Assembly (NCBI RefSeq): GCF_023101765.2
Contig: NC_064242.1
Span: 8,048,327-8,112,326 of the forward strand
Origin: Spodoptera frugiperda
Lineage: Eukaryota > Arthropoda > Insecta > Lepidoptera > Noctuidae
Reading direction: 5' to 3'
DNA: 64,000 bases
Of this stretch, positions 22,731 to 35,890 are shown one piece after another (the first letter of the stretch is position 1; every line of letters begins with the position of its first letter). Below the pieces are notes generated by a model, which was not told where the DNA came from, ran no database searches, and was given only the letters and a program-made list of their open reading frames with translations. A program made the position numbers and the translations under genes.

Positions 22731-24792
22731 TAGCGACTTGGCGGCGAGTGCAAAGCAAACTGTGCCCACGGCCGCTTGAATAACCGATACTTTGGCGTAA
22801 TTCCTACGATCGAGGCATGCGATAACAAGCCGCCGATAGCTGAACCCGTATTTTATTTATATATCAGCTCGCCTCTTTTTCAATAACGCCTTTTCCCTCT
22901 CGCAGCGGAAATTTTGCTCTTTTATGGCATGGGGGCTATGCTCGTTATTTACTAAGGTAATTATCTGGCTATAATACTGAATATTCAAGGGACAAATTGC
23001 CAATCTAAGTGACAGTTCCCACCGGTAGGCTGAATGGTGTCTTTGCTGGGCAAGCGCCTCGCTATTATCACATTATAGTAATTCCATGACATGTAGGTAC
23101 GGGTTAATTTACAGTCATCTGACCTCACGCTTCCAGTACTTGCATAAATGTGTAGTAGCAGTTTTGATAATACATTTTTTTAATAAGTATCCGCTACTTA
23201 ATAGTAAAATATTTTTTTTCTAAATGAACAAAACTTAAAGTCAATGTCAAAGTCAAAGGAGTTTTTTATGATGTTTAACAGACAGGATTATTTAGAATGG
23301 TTCGTCGCACGGCACTTGTAATTTGATGGCGTTTTGTAGAGATGTCTAGCGATGCGGCGGTGTGGCGACGGCGACGCCCCGGGCGCGAGTTCATTAAGGA
23401 GCCAGTCGCGATGCCATTGTTAACGTTTTTAATTCACGTGTCCAGTGCACGCGCCGCCTTCCCCTGCCCAGAGACTGCTGGGAAATCTCGCTGGAAAATT
23501 AACGCCACAATTTTTATACCTTTTTTCTCGTTTGCGAGGCGCTTCCATTTTATTTATTTCACGCTTCGATCGCGCCGCGGCGTTTAGTTAGGGCTTTTAT
23601 TTTTATTTTGTTAGAAACTTTTGTAATTTCCGCTTGTTGTTTTAACGCGAATTTCGTGTGTTTTGAATCATCTTTAATAAACTTTTGACTTATCAAATAT
23701 TGTTTGTATTATTTGAATTAAATTGCTACAAAAAGACGAGCTTATCCTTAAATCAAACTATTAGGTCATTGAACGATGAAAAAACTCCTCTTATATCCGT
23801 TTTGTTTAGATAGAGGTGAACACGGCAAAAAGTTAATTGTTTTGATTGCCAATACCCAAATACGTCCGGCCGTCTGTCCGTTGCAAGTTATCGCCTTAGA
23901 AAAGCGTCCGATCTTAATTAGTTTTCACGTCTTTGAAGGCGCCTAGCATGATACAATCTCTCCCTTGCTACAATTTGTTTTCCTTTGGCACTCTGTTCAT
24001 GACACAAAAACACATACCTTTTTGTTTCACTCAGTTTTATTTGGATGTTTCCCGGTGATGTATGGTGATTGGCTCCCTTGTCCCAGCGCCCGTGTATCTT
24101 ATTTATCATCGTGATAATTCCCCCGGTGTTGGCTCGAGAAACAATATTTGAATGGCCGACGCGTTTTCGTGCTTGACGTTTTGAATGTTTATTGATTAGA
24201 TTTGTTTTAAAACAAATTAAAACAGTACGCCGCCGGCGAATTTAATTAAAGCTGTCAGCGCAGAGCATCGACCGTGTTAGAGGCGTGATATCTATGCATT
24301 ATCTATTTTTTGTCTTACCTACTCTTTACAATGCATTGAGAACTATTCTATTGTTGAAACATTGAGATAACACGTCCTTACCTTGTAAGTTTAACAGAGT
24401 TACGATGAGTCGCCGTTTTGGCCGTGAGTCCGTTCAGTTATGATTGTCAGTCGGCATACCGTCCGTTTTTTGTTGCAACCAAGATCCTTTCATCCAATTT
24501 AATATTTACTGCATGTCAAATATTATTCATCCCGCTACGCCTCCTCCGGACGATACTTGTAATTTTTATTTACATACCGCTTGTCGAAATTCATTTTTTA
24601 CGACTGCAATTTGCCAATGGCGGACTCGTTGTAGCAATTATAGAATAATGGCTGCTCAGGCGTCGGTCAATAATTCCTTACTTGTGCGATTCGGCATTTA
24701 TTATTATTATTATATTGCGTTTACTCAGACCATTATTTGTGAAGTTTTTATATATATTTCTCTTTACAACCTACAACGCTTTTCAATTAGAA
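22731..24792. promoter_or_regulatory. Near-identical block 1 in copy 2
   Basis: Partner of 9,834-11,895, beginning at the duplication junction. The 81-codon frame at 23,342-23,587 is open here and frameshifted in the partner. Its translation is arginine- and phenylalanine-rich and matches no family I know. Confidence 0.4.
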
Positions 24793-24954
24793 AATAATTG
24801 AATCAGGGATACTTATAAAACTAGAAGTGGCAACATGAATCTTAATTAAAATTATTTGTTTACTATAAGTATTTTTATTGATTTGTTACCTAGGTAAACA
24901 TTCTATTGTTTCATTACCTATATCGAAGTTCTAGTTGAGATTAATAATAGAAGA

Positions 24955-27483
24955 TCATAGTATTTCATTGGATATACAATATTTTTCGCGTGTTTCACTG
25001 TCATACAATGCTGTATTGTGTCAAAAGACCGCAGCCCATCGATAAACAGAAGCAGCGGGTCTGCGGCAAATTGAAACTCGACCGAGTGTGAAATGACCCC
25101 GGTCAGACTTCCTGTCAGTGTACCGACATGTCTAATACTTTCTTTGTTGAGTTTTAACCTACTGCCTGTGAATATTATTCGAAAAATATTTCTCTTAAAT
25201 AACGGACCCATCCGGTCAAACTACGGTTGTGTTTATTGGTTCAATTGTCAAACATACTCTTTTTATATAGATACTTACTTAACTGTTTTACTACTTATAT
25301 ATTTGTTAATATTTTCATAGTTATAGATCAAATTGAGTGGTCTAGTCATGTATTTTTTCCATTTTGAATACTTACGGTTTACCCCACATCTTAAACCATA
25401 TAATTATTGATAGGAACATACAAATTAATTGTCTTTGTACGCTATTTTCTCATTAGAATATCCTACAAACATAAATCAAAGGCTCACAATCAAAGCGAAT
25501 GAAAGCTACTATTTTCAAGGCGCTACGAACAAATGAAGCTCTAATGACGCCATCAAAATTGAATGAACTGTGAAATCACTGTGAACTTTTCCGAATGTCG
25601 TAATGAGACTAGCAATTTGTTTTTCCTTACAAATGGGAGCTGTTTTCACCTGACTGGCGCAACAGATGAGTTTTGGTCGAAGTTACAAGCTAAAAAGAAG
25701 TTTAGTGAGAAAAAATAATTAGGAAGATCGTGTTTTGCGTGTGCTTATTGAATTTTCATATAAAAAGACAGTACTTTAAGATGTTTTCCATACTTGTGTT
25801 ACACAAAACGATTACTGTTCACTTTTAGGTGGCATTTTCTTACCGCTTGACTTTTTTCATTTGCACCACACAGCAGGTCCTTATTCAGGACCGGGCCTTA
25901 CCAGTAGGGTACTCCAACTCAACGATCATTGTCGCCGTGCCGAGGTGCAGCCCCACGCGGCATTGGGGCTCACCGCTTAATTATCTCAACGAGTGACGCT
26001 TACTGTCACGTTCACCCTACAGACATTCACTTGCCTCTTCATTGTCGACATCAAACGCTCATTTTACAACGCTTGTCAACCATAAAGGGTTACTGTCCTA
26101 ATTGTTTCCATAAAAAAATATTGCCGTCATTTAGATAAAGATGTAGGCCATTCGATATAATAGTACCTCGACTTAATTTCGGGTCGTTTGATGGATCACA
26201 TTTTCCATTAGCGCTGGGAATGTCTTAATTTCCCGTAGTTGTTGGCTAAGTGGTAGGCAGGTTTATTCTATCAATCAACAGCGAGCGGCGGCTGGCGACA
26301 AGGCGAGTTATCACTACAAAGTGGCATCGATTGATCGCGTCACGACCGCCACCTCTTATCGCACTAATTACTGTGTATTAGGGAACTATTTTGTGGGAAC
26401 CATAATAAAAATGTCAAATTAAAGACATTGTCGGATATTTTACGTTACTTTTTTGAAATGCCAATATACCAGAACTGACTGTTTCGATTTAATCTTAAAT
26501 TATATTATTATTTGTCATTAAAAAGAATTTCTTACGACTAGTTACTAACGTAATACTCTAGGAAGATGGCAATAAAATGAAAGGTAATCAGATGAGGACA
26601 ACTTTTTAAATGAACCCGTATGTAGTTAAAAATGTAATTAAGCTCAGTTGAAGCGGTTTCAAGCGGCTATGTCCGTAATTTTACTTTGTTTGCGTCTTGT
26701 CGTAAAACGTTATTTCTCTCGAATGAAGCCAACGTGTCCAGTGTGACGTCTGCCTACCTTAATCACTCATATTTATGTATTTTTTATGATTGGTACTATA
26801 ATGAAAGTATCCTTCCCAAAATTTTATTTGACCTCTATATAAATGTTATAAAGTGTTTCACAGTAAAAAATGTAATAAAATATCTGAGAAGGCAGCGAAA
26901 GTTTATTATTCGAAGAATATTATAAATGCGTTAATTTTATCCTCTTCGTTGGGCGGGATATTGCAAATATGAAACATTGCATCATAAACTTAAGAATTCG
27001 ATAAATATTATGAAGTCAGTACCTAATTATCGCGGTCCATTAATTGCTTAAATATTTTACTCTGATTTCGGCATTTCTAATTTAAACCGAAGATGGAATA
27101 CTGAGGCGTAAAATTGTAGGGCAAGACAGGATGATTTTCGCGTCATCCAGACATAAAGGGCGTAATTGTTGCGCATCGGCTGGAACTAATACGGGAGAAA
27201 TGGAACGAGATAGGAGCTAAGAAGGATCGTAGAAAATAATTTATCCGCGACGGTAGAACAAAGGGCGGGCTACAATGGAACAAAGAAGCGCCGGATCGGC
27301 CCAGTTTGTTTTCTGACGGAAGCCTAATATACGGAATCGATTGGTCGTAGAATCAACCAAGGGTACGCAGTTTCCGTTATACAATGAACAAAAAAGTACC
27401 GTGATCGGTATGAAATTGGGTCTTAATTGATTTTTTTGGGTCGAAAGCTCAGGTCCTTCCATGACATGCAAGAACACACACAA
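24955..27483. promoter_or_regulatory. Near-identical block 2 in copy 2
   Basis: Partner of 12,055-14,590. It ends at an ACACACACA microsatellite that is 4 bp shorter than in copy 1; beyond it the copies diverge strongly. Confidence 0.4.
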
Positions 27484-28963
27484 TATGTTGTATATTTGGT
27501 TGTTTGCTAGTTGCCCATAAAATTTTGATTACTTATATCCGATGCTATGTAATTTGCATACAAAATTTTTGTTGTTTGTTTTTATTGTAGATATTCCTGG
27601 TGATGGTGATGGTATATGAAAATGGGAGTTCTAGACTTAATTTTTCAAGTTATTTTCTCTTTATTTTTGATATAGTATGTAGAGTTACAGAACGGTATAC
27701 GGTATGATATTTGTATTTTTTTTGTTTTAGATTTTATGAGTGTGTCTATATATAAACTAAACCTATAGAAAAATCATTCTTATTTTCATCATCATCATGA
27801 TCATGCTCTCGTATCAAAATTAGAGAGACCTCAATTAATAAATTTAGTTTGTATAGCTAAACCAAACACTGGCATAAAGATATTTTAAAAGCTTTTAAAC
27901 ATAACTTATTGATCACTGATTAAAAACTTTATAGCACTAAGTTACCAGCATAGTGCGAGTATTGAAAACTAACTTTTTATGATGATTAATTGCTCACGTT
28001 ACAATATACTTCTTAATGAAGTTTGAAACTGAGCAATCTTAGCAATAGGCTAAGAAAACTTTGGAAGAGAGTACCCGAATGATTAAATAATTAGCAAACT
28101 AAAAAATAAAAAATTGCAACCGAAGAAATATATTCATTTTATTTTTTGTAAAATTTTGTACAATATTTCAGTCAACTTGTCCCAAAAATATAGGTTCTAT
28201 AACTTTTATTCTTCTACAGGTTTGAGGCTGCCGATGCAAGAGATGTCAATTTTTATAAATCGTTGGATAGGTGTCAGCGTGAAGGAACGTGCCCTGTGTG
28301 CTTCCTTCAAGTAGGTAGATACCAACCACACTCCTATTTTTACATTCAGACGCTGATTTTACGTTTTCGAATTTCAAACTTAGAAACGTGATGCGATTGC
28401 AAAGTTTGTATCGTGCGGACACTTCGTCTAATATTAAAATTGTATGGAACGAGACTTTTTGCTCAGAGACGTACGCGTGGAAAACTTTAAATGGGCGCAG
28501 TTCTAACTTTACTGGAGCGTAGTTCGATCATGAATAAAACTAGTTTCTTACGTTTAACATCAACAGAATTTGGTATACACATAAAGTTGATGGACTTAAA
28601 CAATATAGAACCAAAATTGGCAGTCCTCACCCTATCATTAGTGTCCAGTCGTAACATGAAAATTTATTCCTCCATTTGATAGTCTATAATTTTACAGCAA
28701 GGGATTATTGTTTAGTAATACGAGCTTTATTTCAGCCACACTAAACTGAATTGTTTATTAATTGTCTCGTAAAAGCTGGGCAGTTTATTTGCCACTTTCA
28801 TTTCATTTCGTAGAAATTTACTACAGCTGGTTTGAATTAAATGGCGCATTTTTTCCATCAATGCTTAGATCTACCTACTTGATGTGCGTATTATGTAGTC
28901 GGTATGGAAATTATTGCATTTACATTTCTTGGTGATTCCACTTAATATACTGGTGTTCTTTTT

Positions 28964-29359
28964 ATGGCTTTGGTTTGGATTTGATTTGTTTTTAGCTTAG
29001 CCAAGTTGTTTCTCCTTGATACCCTAGGGAACCATCGGGTTTCGCGATAAAGTCGGGCGGACGGCGCGTGACGCCGCGGCCGAATTATGTCCCGCGATAA
29101 AACTCCTCGTGCCTCCAGTTACGGGCAAGTTTCAACTGGGCCACGATGCCCGTACTATTTTCTATTCATTATTATCGGATTACAGGCGCACCGATACGCC
29201 CGGCCGTCGTGGCGTGCACGAACTCCCGATACGCGAGCAAACCATTCGGACCAGCACAGACCTCTATCTATCAAGATTATCCTCTAAGACATACACTCTC
29301 CCAGGATACTAAAATCTTTTCAGATTCAGGAGGTTGCATGACTAAAAATTATCTTTCTG
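28964..29359. promoter_or_regulatory. Near-identical CpG-rich block 4 in copy 2
   Basis: Partner of 16,085-16,480, differing at only one to three positions over about 400 bp. Confidence 0.4.
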
Positions 29360-30415
29360 ATGTGTCACTGTCACAAGGTAGAAAATATATTAGCTTCGGT
29401 TCTTTATTGTAATGCCAATAAGATTTGTACGAATGCACAAAATGATACAATGTAACATGACTATGAAGATTCAATGTTTTGTGGAAATTAAAATAGATTA
29501 GCCGATTGCTGGAAGTTGTTTGGCACATAATCTGTTTTTCAGTTCTTTTTATTATAATGTTATGAGTTGATGTAATCAATAAGGATTGTTTATTTTTTGT
29601 GTATTGTAATTTTGATTCTCTATAGTTTTCTTTGTTTTCCAGATCACCATAGGAAGATTTCCATTTATGACCTTTATTTTACTGGAAAGATTTTAATTAT
29701 AAAAGTCACAGTACCATAAGGCACTGTGGGTACTGTATCTTGCCAATCTGGTTGTCGTAAATAACGCATCGGGGCGCACGATGTCGTCCGAACGTCTCCT
29801 TTCTGTTCATAAATCTTGTTAATGAGCGACGCTGATCGTATACTGGATTAGATCGCGGATTAAGCCGATAGTGAGTCCTGTTTTCCGAAGTTGGCGCGGG
29901 AAATAGATGTTCCCCTGGTTTTTCGGAAGAATCCGACAAGTACACTAATGTGTTTTGCCTCGTCTCGGTAGTTTATTAGACGCGGTTCTTAGTGTTAATT
30001 TTGTTGCCAACTATTTATCTCTTTCCTTTCATATAGGATAACAAAATAACGTGTATGTCAATCAACCTGTATCATGTTAACTTAACAAATCCCATTTGTA
30101 CTGAAAAACGGCTCTCTAAAGTGAGTCAAATTGAATTGAACTCGATTATTTCACAGAATACGAGCCCGCGGCTAGGTTTGTTAAAAATGTATCGTTTTGT
30201 AAAATAACGAGCACATCTGTTCTCGCTCAAGCACACGCGTTACACGGGAAAATGTTGGGTTAAATGTTAAATTGTAGTGCTTTTATTGAATCACAATATG
30301 TCAATTAATGAAGTCGTAAATTTTCCATTACTTACGCTTTTTCATAATTTTCCCAGGAGTATGAGAATTATTCAGTGGCTGTTAATGCATTACAATATTA
30401 TTATACTTTTAACGA

Positions 30416-31120
30416 CTTTCCCGCAGAAATAACAGAAGTAACATTATATTACAGCTTTCATGATGTCAGACGTTAATTACACTAAACTTTGTGGTACTCG
30501 CTTCACATTTAACGTTTCGTGAAAGGCGAGTAAGAAACCTAAACCTTGGAGTATCAACAGCGAAAGCCTAAGACATTTACAATTCGATCCTCCATTTATA
30601 TTAGGTGTACCAGATCCCACCCACGACTCAACTAAGCTTTCGGGTGGGTGGATGTATAAATCTAACTAACATGCGGTGAATATCAGGGACAAAGACGATG
30701 TCAGCCGAACTGAAGGAGCTTAATACAAGGGAATAGGTAGGCCAGGTAATCCAGCTTAGGGGGGAGGATTACACGTAAAAGCCTAATGCTCTGTACACCG
30801 CGAACACCACAGTTATTTGATCCTTTCGCGTCTTAGTAGAGGTTCGGTTGCAAATTATTGTTCACGCCACAATAGGCGACGTTGTACAACGCAACAATGC
30901 GTACTCGGGTCTCGTGCCTTAAAAGACGAAGTGCCATTATTAATGGGCGAGCCGATAAGAACATCGGCATGCGGCAACGTTAACTACCAAACGAAGATAT
31001 TTTGTTTCTCAATGTGGGTATTGCTATCTGTTTACCATCTCGAATGGGTTCCGTGTGTTAAATTAGAAAATTATCAACAACGTTTCATTTAGATTTTCTC
31101 ACCTTTTGCTGCTGGTAAAC
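30416..31120. promoter_or_regulatory. Near-identical block 6 in copy 2
   Basis: Partner of 17,545-18,250; both stem-loop motifs are unchanged. Confidence 0.4.
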
Positions 31121-31970
31121 GCAAATATTCAAATCAAATTAAAATTATATGAACTTATTTATTTGTAAACATGAGTTATATACAGAATGATTGACTTGCA
31201 GTGCAATATATGTTTCAAGTTGAAGAGTCTACGTTGCATGCATAGACTAATGATTTATCTCTTTGACAGCAGACCGGTGTTGTGACTTCTTTGCGTTTAA
31301 AAGTGAGTTACTCGAATTTTAACTGGTATTATTGGGTTTGCAAATTCATCATGTGTCTCTTTTTGAATGGTTTTGTGTTAATTAGTAAAGCATCAAAATC
31401 ACTACGAGCTCTTTTTCAATGAGACTGCATGGTCGTACGAATTGCGTAATCATGATAACTAAGGAGAGTCACCAGCAAACTAATGGTGTCCAAATGGAAC
31501 TTACATAGAGCTCTAAAAGTGTTTTTTTTTTATCAGGATTTCACATTATGTTAATTAAATAACCAATAACATTCGTGGCAAGTTTTGGAAATTTATGGAT
31601 AAAACTTAGTTCATTACAACAAAAAAATTCATTACAAGGAACTAATTCACGATTCCATAATTATAATTATGTCTATAGAGTAAGTCTACAATAAAGACAA
31701 CTTAATTCCATCCGTAACCACAATGTTTTCATAAAGCTGTTTACGTTAATTTAAAAAACAGCAGATTATGCAAATCCTAACATCAAAGCTTATTGTATGA
31801 ACCCGTGCGTGAAAAACATACGTAATTGGGTAAGTGTTCAGTGTTTGTAAGGTTTATGAAAAACAATGGTCTCTTATTCACCTAAATAAAGTATAGGAAA
31901 TTGTTGAAAGCATACAATTTCTGTGAATGTAAAACTTAGCAATGTTGCAATCATGTTAATCTGCTTACCT

Positions 31971-33465
31971 TATACTCTAACAAATTGTGACATTCAATAT
32001 TTAAGTACCTATTTGTACCAGGATCGCATAACTTTGAGGCAGCTAAGTGAAATAACGTGCCATGCGGTACCAGTGTTTAATTTGACGCCGATGTCTTCGG
32101 CACCTTAGATGTGGCTGGACAGGGACACGGCGGCTAACACGCCATTGTTTGCAAATAGCAACAACAAACGTGCATTTATCCCGTTGCTACCACCGACAGG
32201 GATGGCAAATACCAAAACAGGCATGAGTGATAAGGTAAGCTAATGAAATTCATTCCGCAAGAAAACCATGTTGATAACACAGACAAATTTTATAACACAA
32301 TTTAATAATACTCCAAAATTAAACAGCGATACTGCTGTCAGTGTAATTTTTTCTCTTATGGCCACGCTTATTGGGGCTGTGGAAAAAGTGGACTTTAGCT
32401 GAATATAAAGAGGCTCGATCCGAGAGACGAGCGCGTGAGATGTTACAGTTTTTGCTACGAAACTCGCCGCTACCAGTGAGACCGCGACGTGTCTGTGTTT
32501 TGTACTTGTTCGCGTGAAGGACATGCCTCTTGATGTAAATGTATATAACACAATAAGCTACAAAAATATTTTCACCCAATTTATTACAAAATATCACACA
32601 ACAGATGTTTTATACCGATCTTAAATTACTTAGTTAATAACATAAAAACTGGTAGCCCAGTCTTGCATGTTAACTGATTTAATCGTTAATTCATCTCAAC
32701 TTGTAAGTTCTGCACCAGCGATAAACGTTTTCCATTTGAAAATAAAACATGATTTTATTCTAAAGCTGTCAGTATATCGTTCTGGATAAACGCAAAGATC
32801 TCCAACGTCCATTGTGCCAGGAAATCAGCACCGACAATCTTCCCGGGATCGGGATCTTATCCCGGAGTCCCGGATCGGATCCCGTCGCGCTGCCGTCCCG
32901 GATGTCCCGCTACGTCTGCCAGGATTATCAACACGTACCACTACACTATACACGTTTTTCCTTCTTTGTTATTAAGCTGCGTCTACGAACAAACGACACT
33001 TTGTACGTAGCTTTTTGTTTTTACTTTGAAACTAAACGGTCTTAATAAGAAGTGAAGAAAGTTTCTTAACAAATAAGAGATTCCTCGGTTATCCTTTGTA
33101 AATTTTATAACTTTTCATTTCGTGTTGGAACAAGAGGGCAAAAGGATGTTTGGTTGGTTTCTTTATATTTATTTTTCTCCATTGAAAAATATTAAATTGC
33201 TATAAAATATTATATTTCAACAAGAAATAAAACTTGGTAGGCAACGGTAAAATTGCAATCCGCAATATAAAGTTGTTTTAATCAGTTTCAGGAATCAGTT
33301 ATTTCTCTAACTAAATTGTTTTATAGTTTAATTGCTTGCAATCAAGCATTCCTCGTAAATAAGCGTTGTCTAATTAAGACGGGGGAAATAAGGAACTACC
33401 TGGAGATAGATTTGGCTAATTTCATCAGTGTAGTTTGACTTCATGTGTACAACAAATAACTGAAA
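31971..33465. promoter_or_regulatory. Near-identical block 8 in copy 2
   Basis: Partner of 19,146-20,640. It includes the CCCGG-rich cluster at 32,839-32,910. Confidence 0.4.
32839..32910. promoter_or_regulatory. CCCGG-rich motif cluster, copy 2
   Basis: Same cluster as 20,013-20,085, with no difference seen. Confidence 0.4.
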
Positions 33466-34517
33466 ATTTTCTTCGATATGTTGTCTATTAGGTTCGGTTA
33501 ATACCTGACGTAATATGCGTCGCCTTTTGTCGCAGAACAGATAAATGTATAGAATAACACTTGACCGTTCGCACTCAACCGATGATACGTTAGTGCAACC
33601 GATGCATGATACGCTCGACGCATTTACGTCAGATATTAATCGACCCTTAAGTGTGCTTCAATATGGGTTAATGAGAATAATGTATTTAGTTCTTTTTACT
33701 TTTTCTTAAACCAGAAACCAAATCGGATAAATCAACAACATAAAAAATCCCAAAACCAACAAGGCGCTAGTTCTCACATAATATATAAATAAGTCATAAA
33801 TAGAGATTGTTTTATATGTCGGAAAAGTTTGCACGGGATCAATCCTGATCGGGGAGGTTTATGTTATATGTTACATACACAGTCCCTAACATGCGGGCCA
33901 AATGGTAATGCGTCCTAAATAAACGATGGAACTGTAACACCCCGCATCACATTTTGATTTATCATGAATATTGTTTCATTTTCACAACTTCCAAAAATTA
34001 TGATCGCTTGAGTAATTCGACTAGATAATTTAAATAGTAATGTGTAACTTGTATTTTGAACTTTAAAATGTTAGAAAAACCTACATAATTTAATGTATTT
34101 TCGTTAGTCCTAAGTGGAATCACTTGGCCCCCTATACGGGGCTGCTCTGTTGTTAATAGATTTTGTTGTGAAGTTCTTATCACTTTATTATTATACACTG
34201 ACTGACATACTAGGAGACATTAGATGATTAAACTATTCGTTGGTAACGATTTTGTTCTAAAAACAATTACTAAGGACTGGGTTAAGTAACTATTAAATGA
34301 CTCCTCTGGTTAACAAACTCTTTAATCAACCTTACCTACTCACCTTTTTAAAAGCTTCACTTAACTTCTTATGAACAAACAAATGGGACCTGTCACTTAC
34401 TTTTATTTAATTACTTTACATGCTCATACAATTAAGCACATTAAAACGCTAATAGCTATACATGGAAACTATTGTAAGACTCGTATACTTAATGAGTATA
34501 AGTAGTAAAACAACGGA

Positions 34518-34874
34518 CATGTGTCTAGCTGTTGTTCCCGAATGTTATCCTTAATTGATTTGACATGTCCGCGGCCGAATGGGCGACGGTACTCGCCAAC
34601 AAAAACAAGGGTCTCGTATACTCTCGATGGTATTCCGTATGATTGCTACTGATCCATTGTTTGTTCTGCTAAGTACCGTGGCCGTTGATACGGTTTGTAC
34701 GTGCTTTTGCCGCGGTACCTTTGTCACTTAGTGGAGCGTCGAGGAGCTCCCTTGTTTTTGTAGCGTTAATACACAGATGAGCAACGGATGTCAACGTTTA
34801 AACGTATTTATGTAAGCTCAATATATTTCGAAGTTGAGTGCATCGTGGTGGTCTCTGGCGCGATTGCTAAATAC
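34518..34874. promoter_or_regulatory. Near-identical block 9 in copy 2
   Basis: Partner of 21,751-22,107, same length. Confidence 0.45.
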
Positions 34875-35488
34875 ATTACTTACTTTACTTGATTTAAAAG
34901 ATAATGCGGAGTCTACAGATAATAATGTTCGCTTTTATTACTGCGAGATTGTTTTATCTAACTACAAAACAGTGTTTAGTATCTACTTAACTACGTATCA
35001 TTCCTGGTGTAATTATTATTTCTCAAGGTGTAGCTAAAACTAAATCGAGTCCGGGCTACTTATTTAATGATAAGGTTGAATTCGCTCATTACTTACTTCA
35101 ATCAACTTAATTTTTATTTTATTCAAATGCATGAGCAGGTGCGTGCACATAGTCCTTAGCTTAATCAAAGGAAAGACGTTTAATTTTAAGTTCTTGATAA
35201 ACGGTAATTAAATACCTGTTATGTTATGATAACGTTCAAGGCTCATCAACTTATCTTTCCACAATTCTATTAAGAGCACACGCATAAATTCTCATCCATG
35301 CAAAAGTCAGATAAAAATGCGAACGGACACTAACCACTCACAATGAGCTAGATGAAGTGGCATTTACATTGGTAATTTTAATTAACCGAATGATAAGTTA
35401 AGCGATAGGACTTATTATTCGCTATCTTATGAACTACTTATACTTAACGCGGGCTATAAATAAATCATCCTGACTGGGTAATCGCGTC

Positions 35489-35670
35489 TGGACTTCAGAA
35501 CTTGTCGGATGGTCGTCGAGTAGTTGGCGCAAATTAGCGAGTGCGCGCCGCGATAGCGCTGTTTGTAAACAGGCTTGGTTCAAGTGACGAGTCGATAGCG
35601 GTGACAGAGGCGATAAGCGCGAGGGCGCGTGGAAGCTAGCTAAACGCCCTATCGGTGTATTTATGTAGGT
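35489..35670. promoter_or_regulatory. GC-rich unique block abutting the right breakpoint
   Basis: This short GC-rich stretch starts at the base after copy 2 ends and is not duplicated. It carries repeated CGATA cores (GCGATAGCGC, GTCGATAGCGG, GCGATAAGCGC and a reverse CTATCG) and TGTTTGTAAACAG at 35,560-35,572, which contains forkhead-like TGTTTG and GTAAACA words. The composition resembles the preserved blocks inside the duplication, so the original element may have continued past the breakpoint. Function inferred from composition only. Confidence 0.3.
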
Positions 35671-35890
35671 TTAAAAACAGATAATGGTAAAACATGTGAT
35701 AAAGTACTAGCAATTACTAAAATCTTGTTCTCTTATTTTCAGGTAATGCAGTTTTGTTTGCAATCAAATCGAGTTTGGTTCGAGTAAGTTCTTACTTTAT
35801 TCTGTAACACGTCTGAATTGACTCTTTGACTTTGGGGGAAGTAGCATGGGAGTCGTGATCACTTGTGATGTGTTGCAAGATTATTTTTAT

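Larger units (their letters stand above)
22731..35488. repeat. Copy 2 of the ~12.8-kb direct tandem duplication (non-coding)
   Basis: This is colinear with 9,834-22,727 and separated from it by the three bases ATA. Differences are concentrated in intervals. Long stretches match copy 1 with one change per several hundred bases, while others show about 5-15% mismatches and indels of 5-70 bp. Where both copies share an open frame, several differences alter the residue: N to K (frame at 28,491), Q to E (30,817), S to C (27,241 minus), E to A (24,918 minus) and I to T (32,812). One synonymous change was also noticed. This does not look like codon-level constraint. The right edge at 35,488 is abrupt. 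Confidence 0.95.

Noticed and set aside
23342..23587. 81-codon frame at the start of copy 2
   Set aside because: The matching site in copy 1 is frameshifted by one extra C although the surrounding 2 kb is almost identical, so there is no sign that the frame is maintained.
9834..35488. Duplication as a giant tandem-repeat transposon, as with the cortex insertion of the melanic peppered moth
   Set aside because: That element is built on a unit of about 9 kb repeated two and a third times. Here the unit is about 12.8 kb, there are exactly two copies, and I see no terminal inverted repeats, target duplication or coding remnant. Conserved-block structure is not expected of a transposon.
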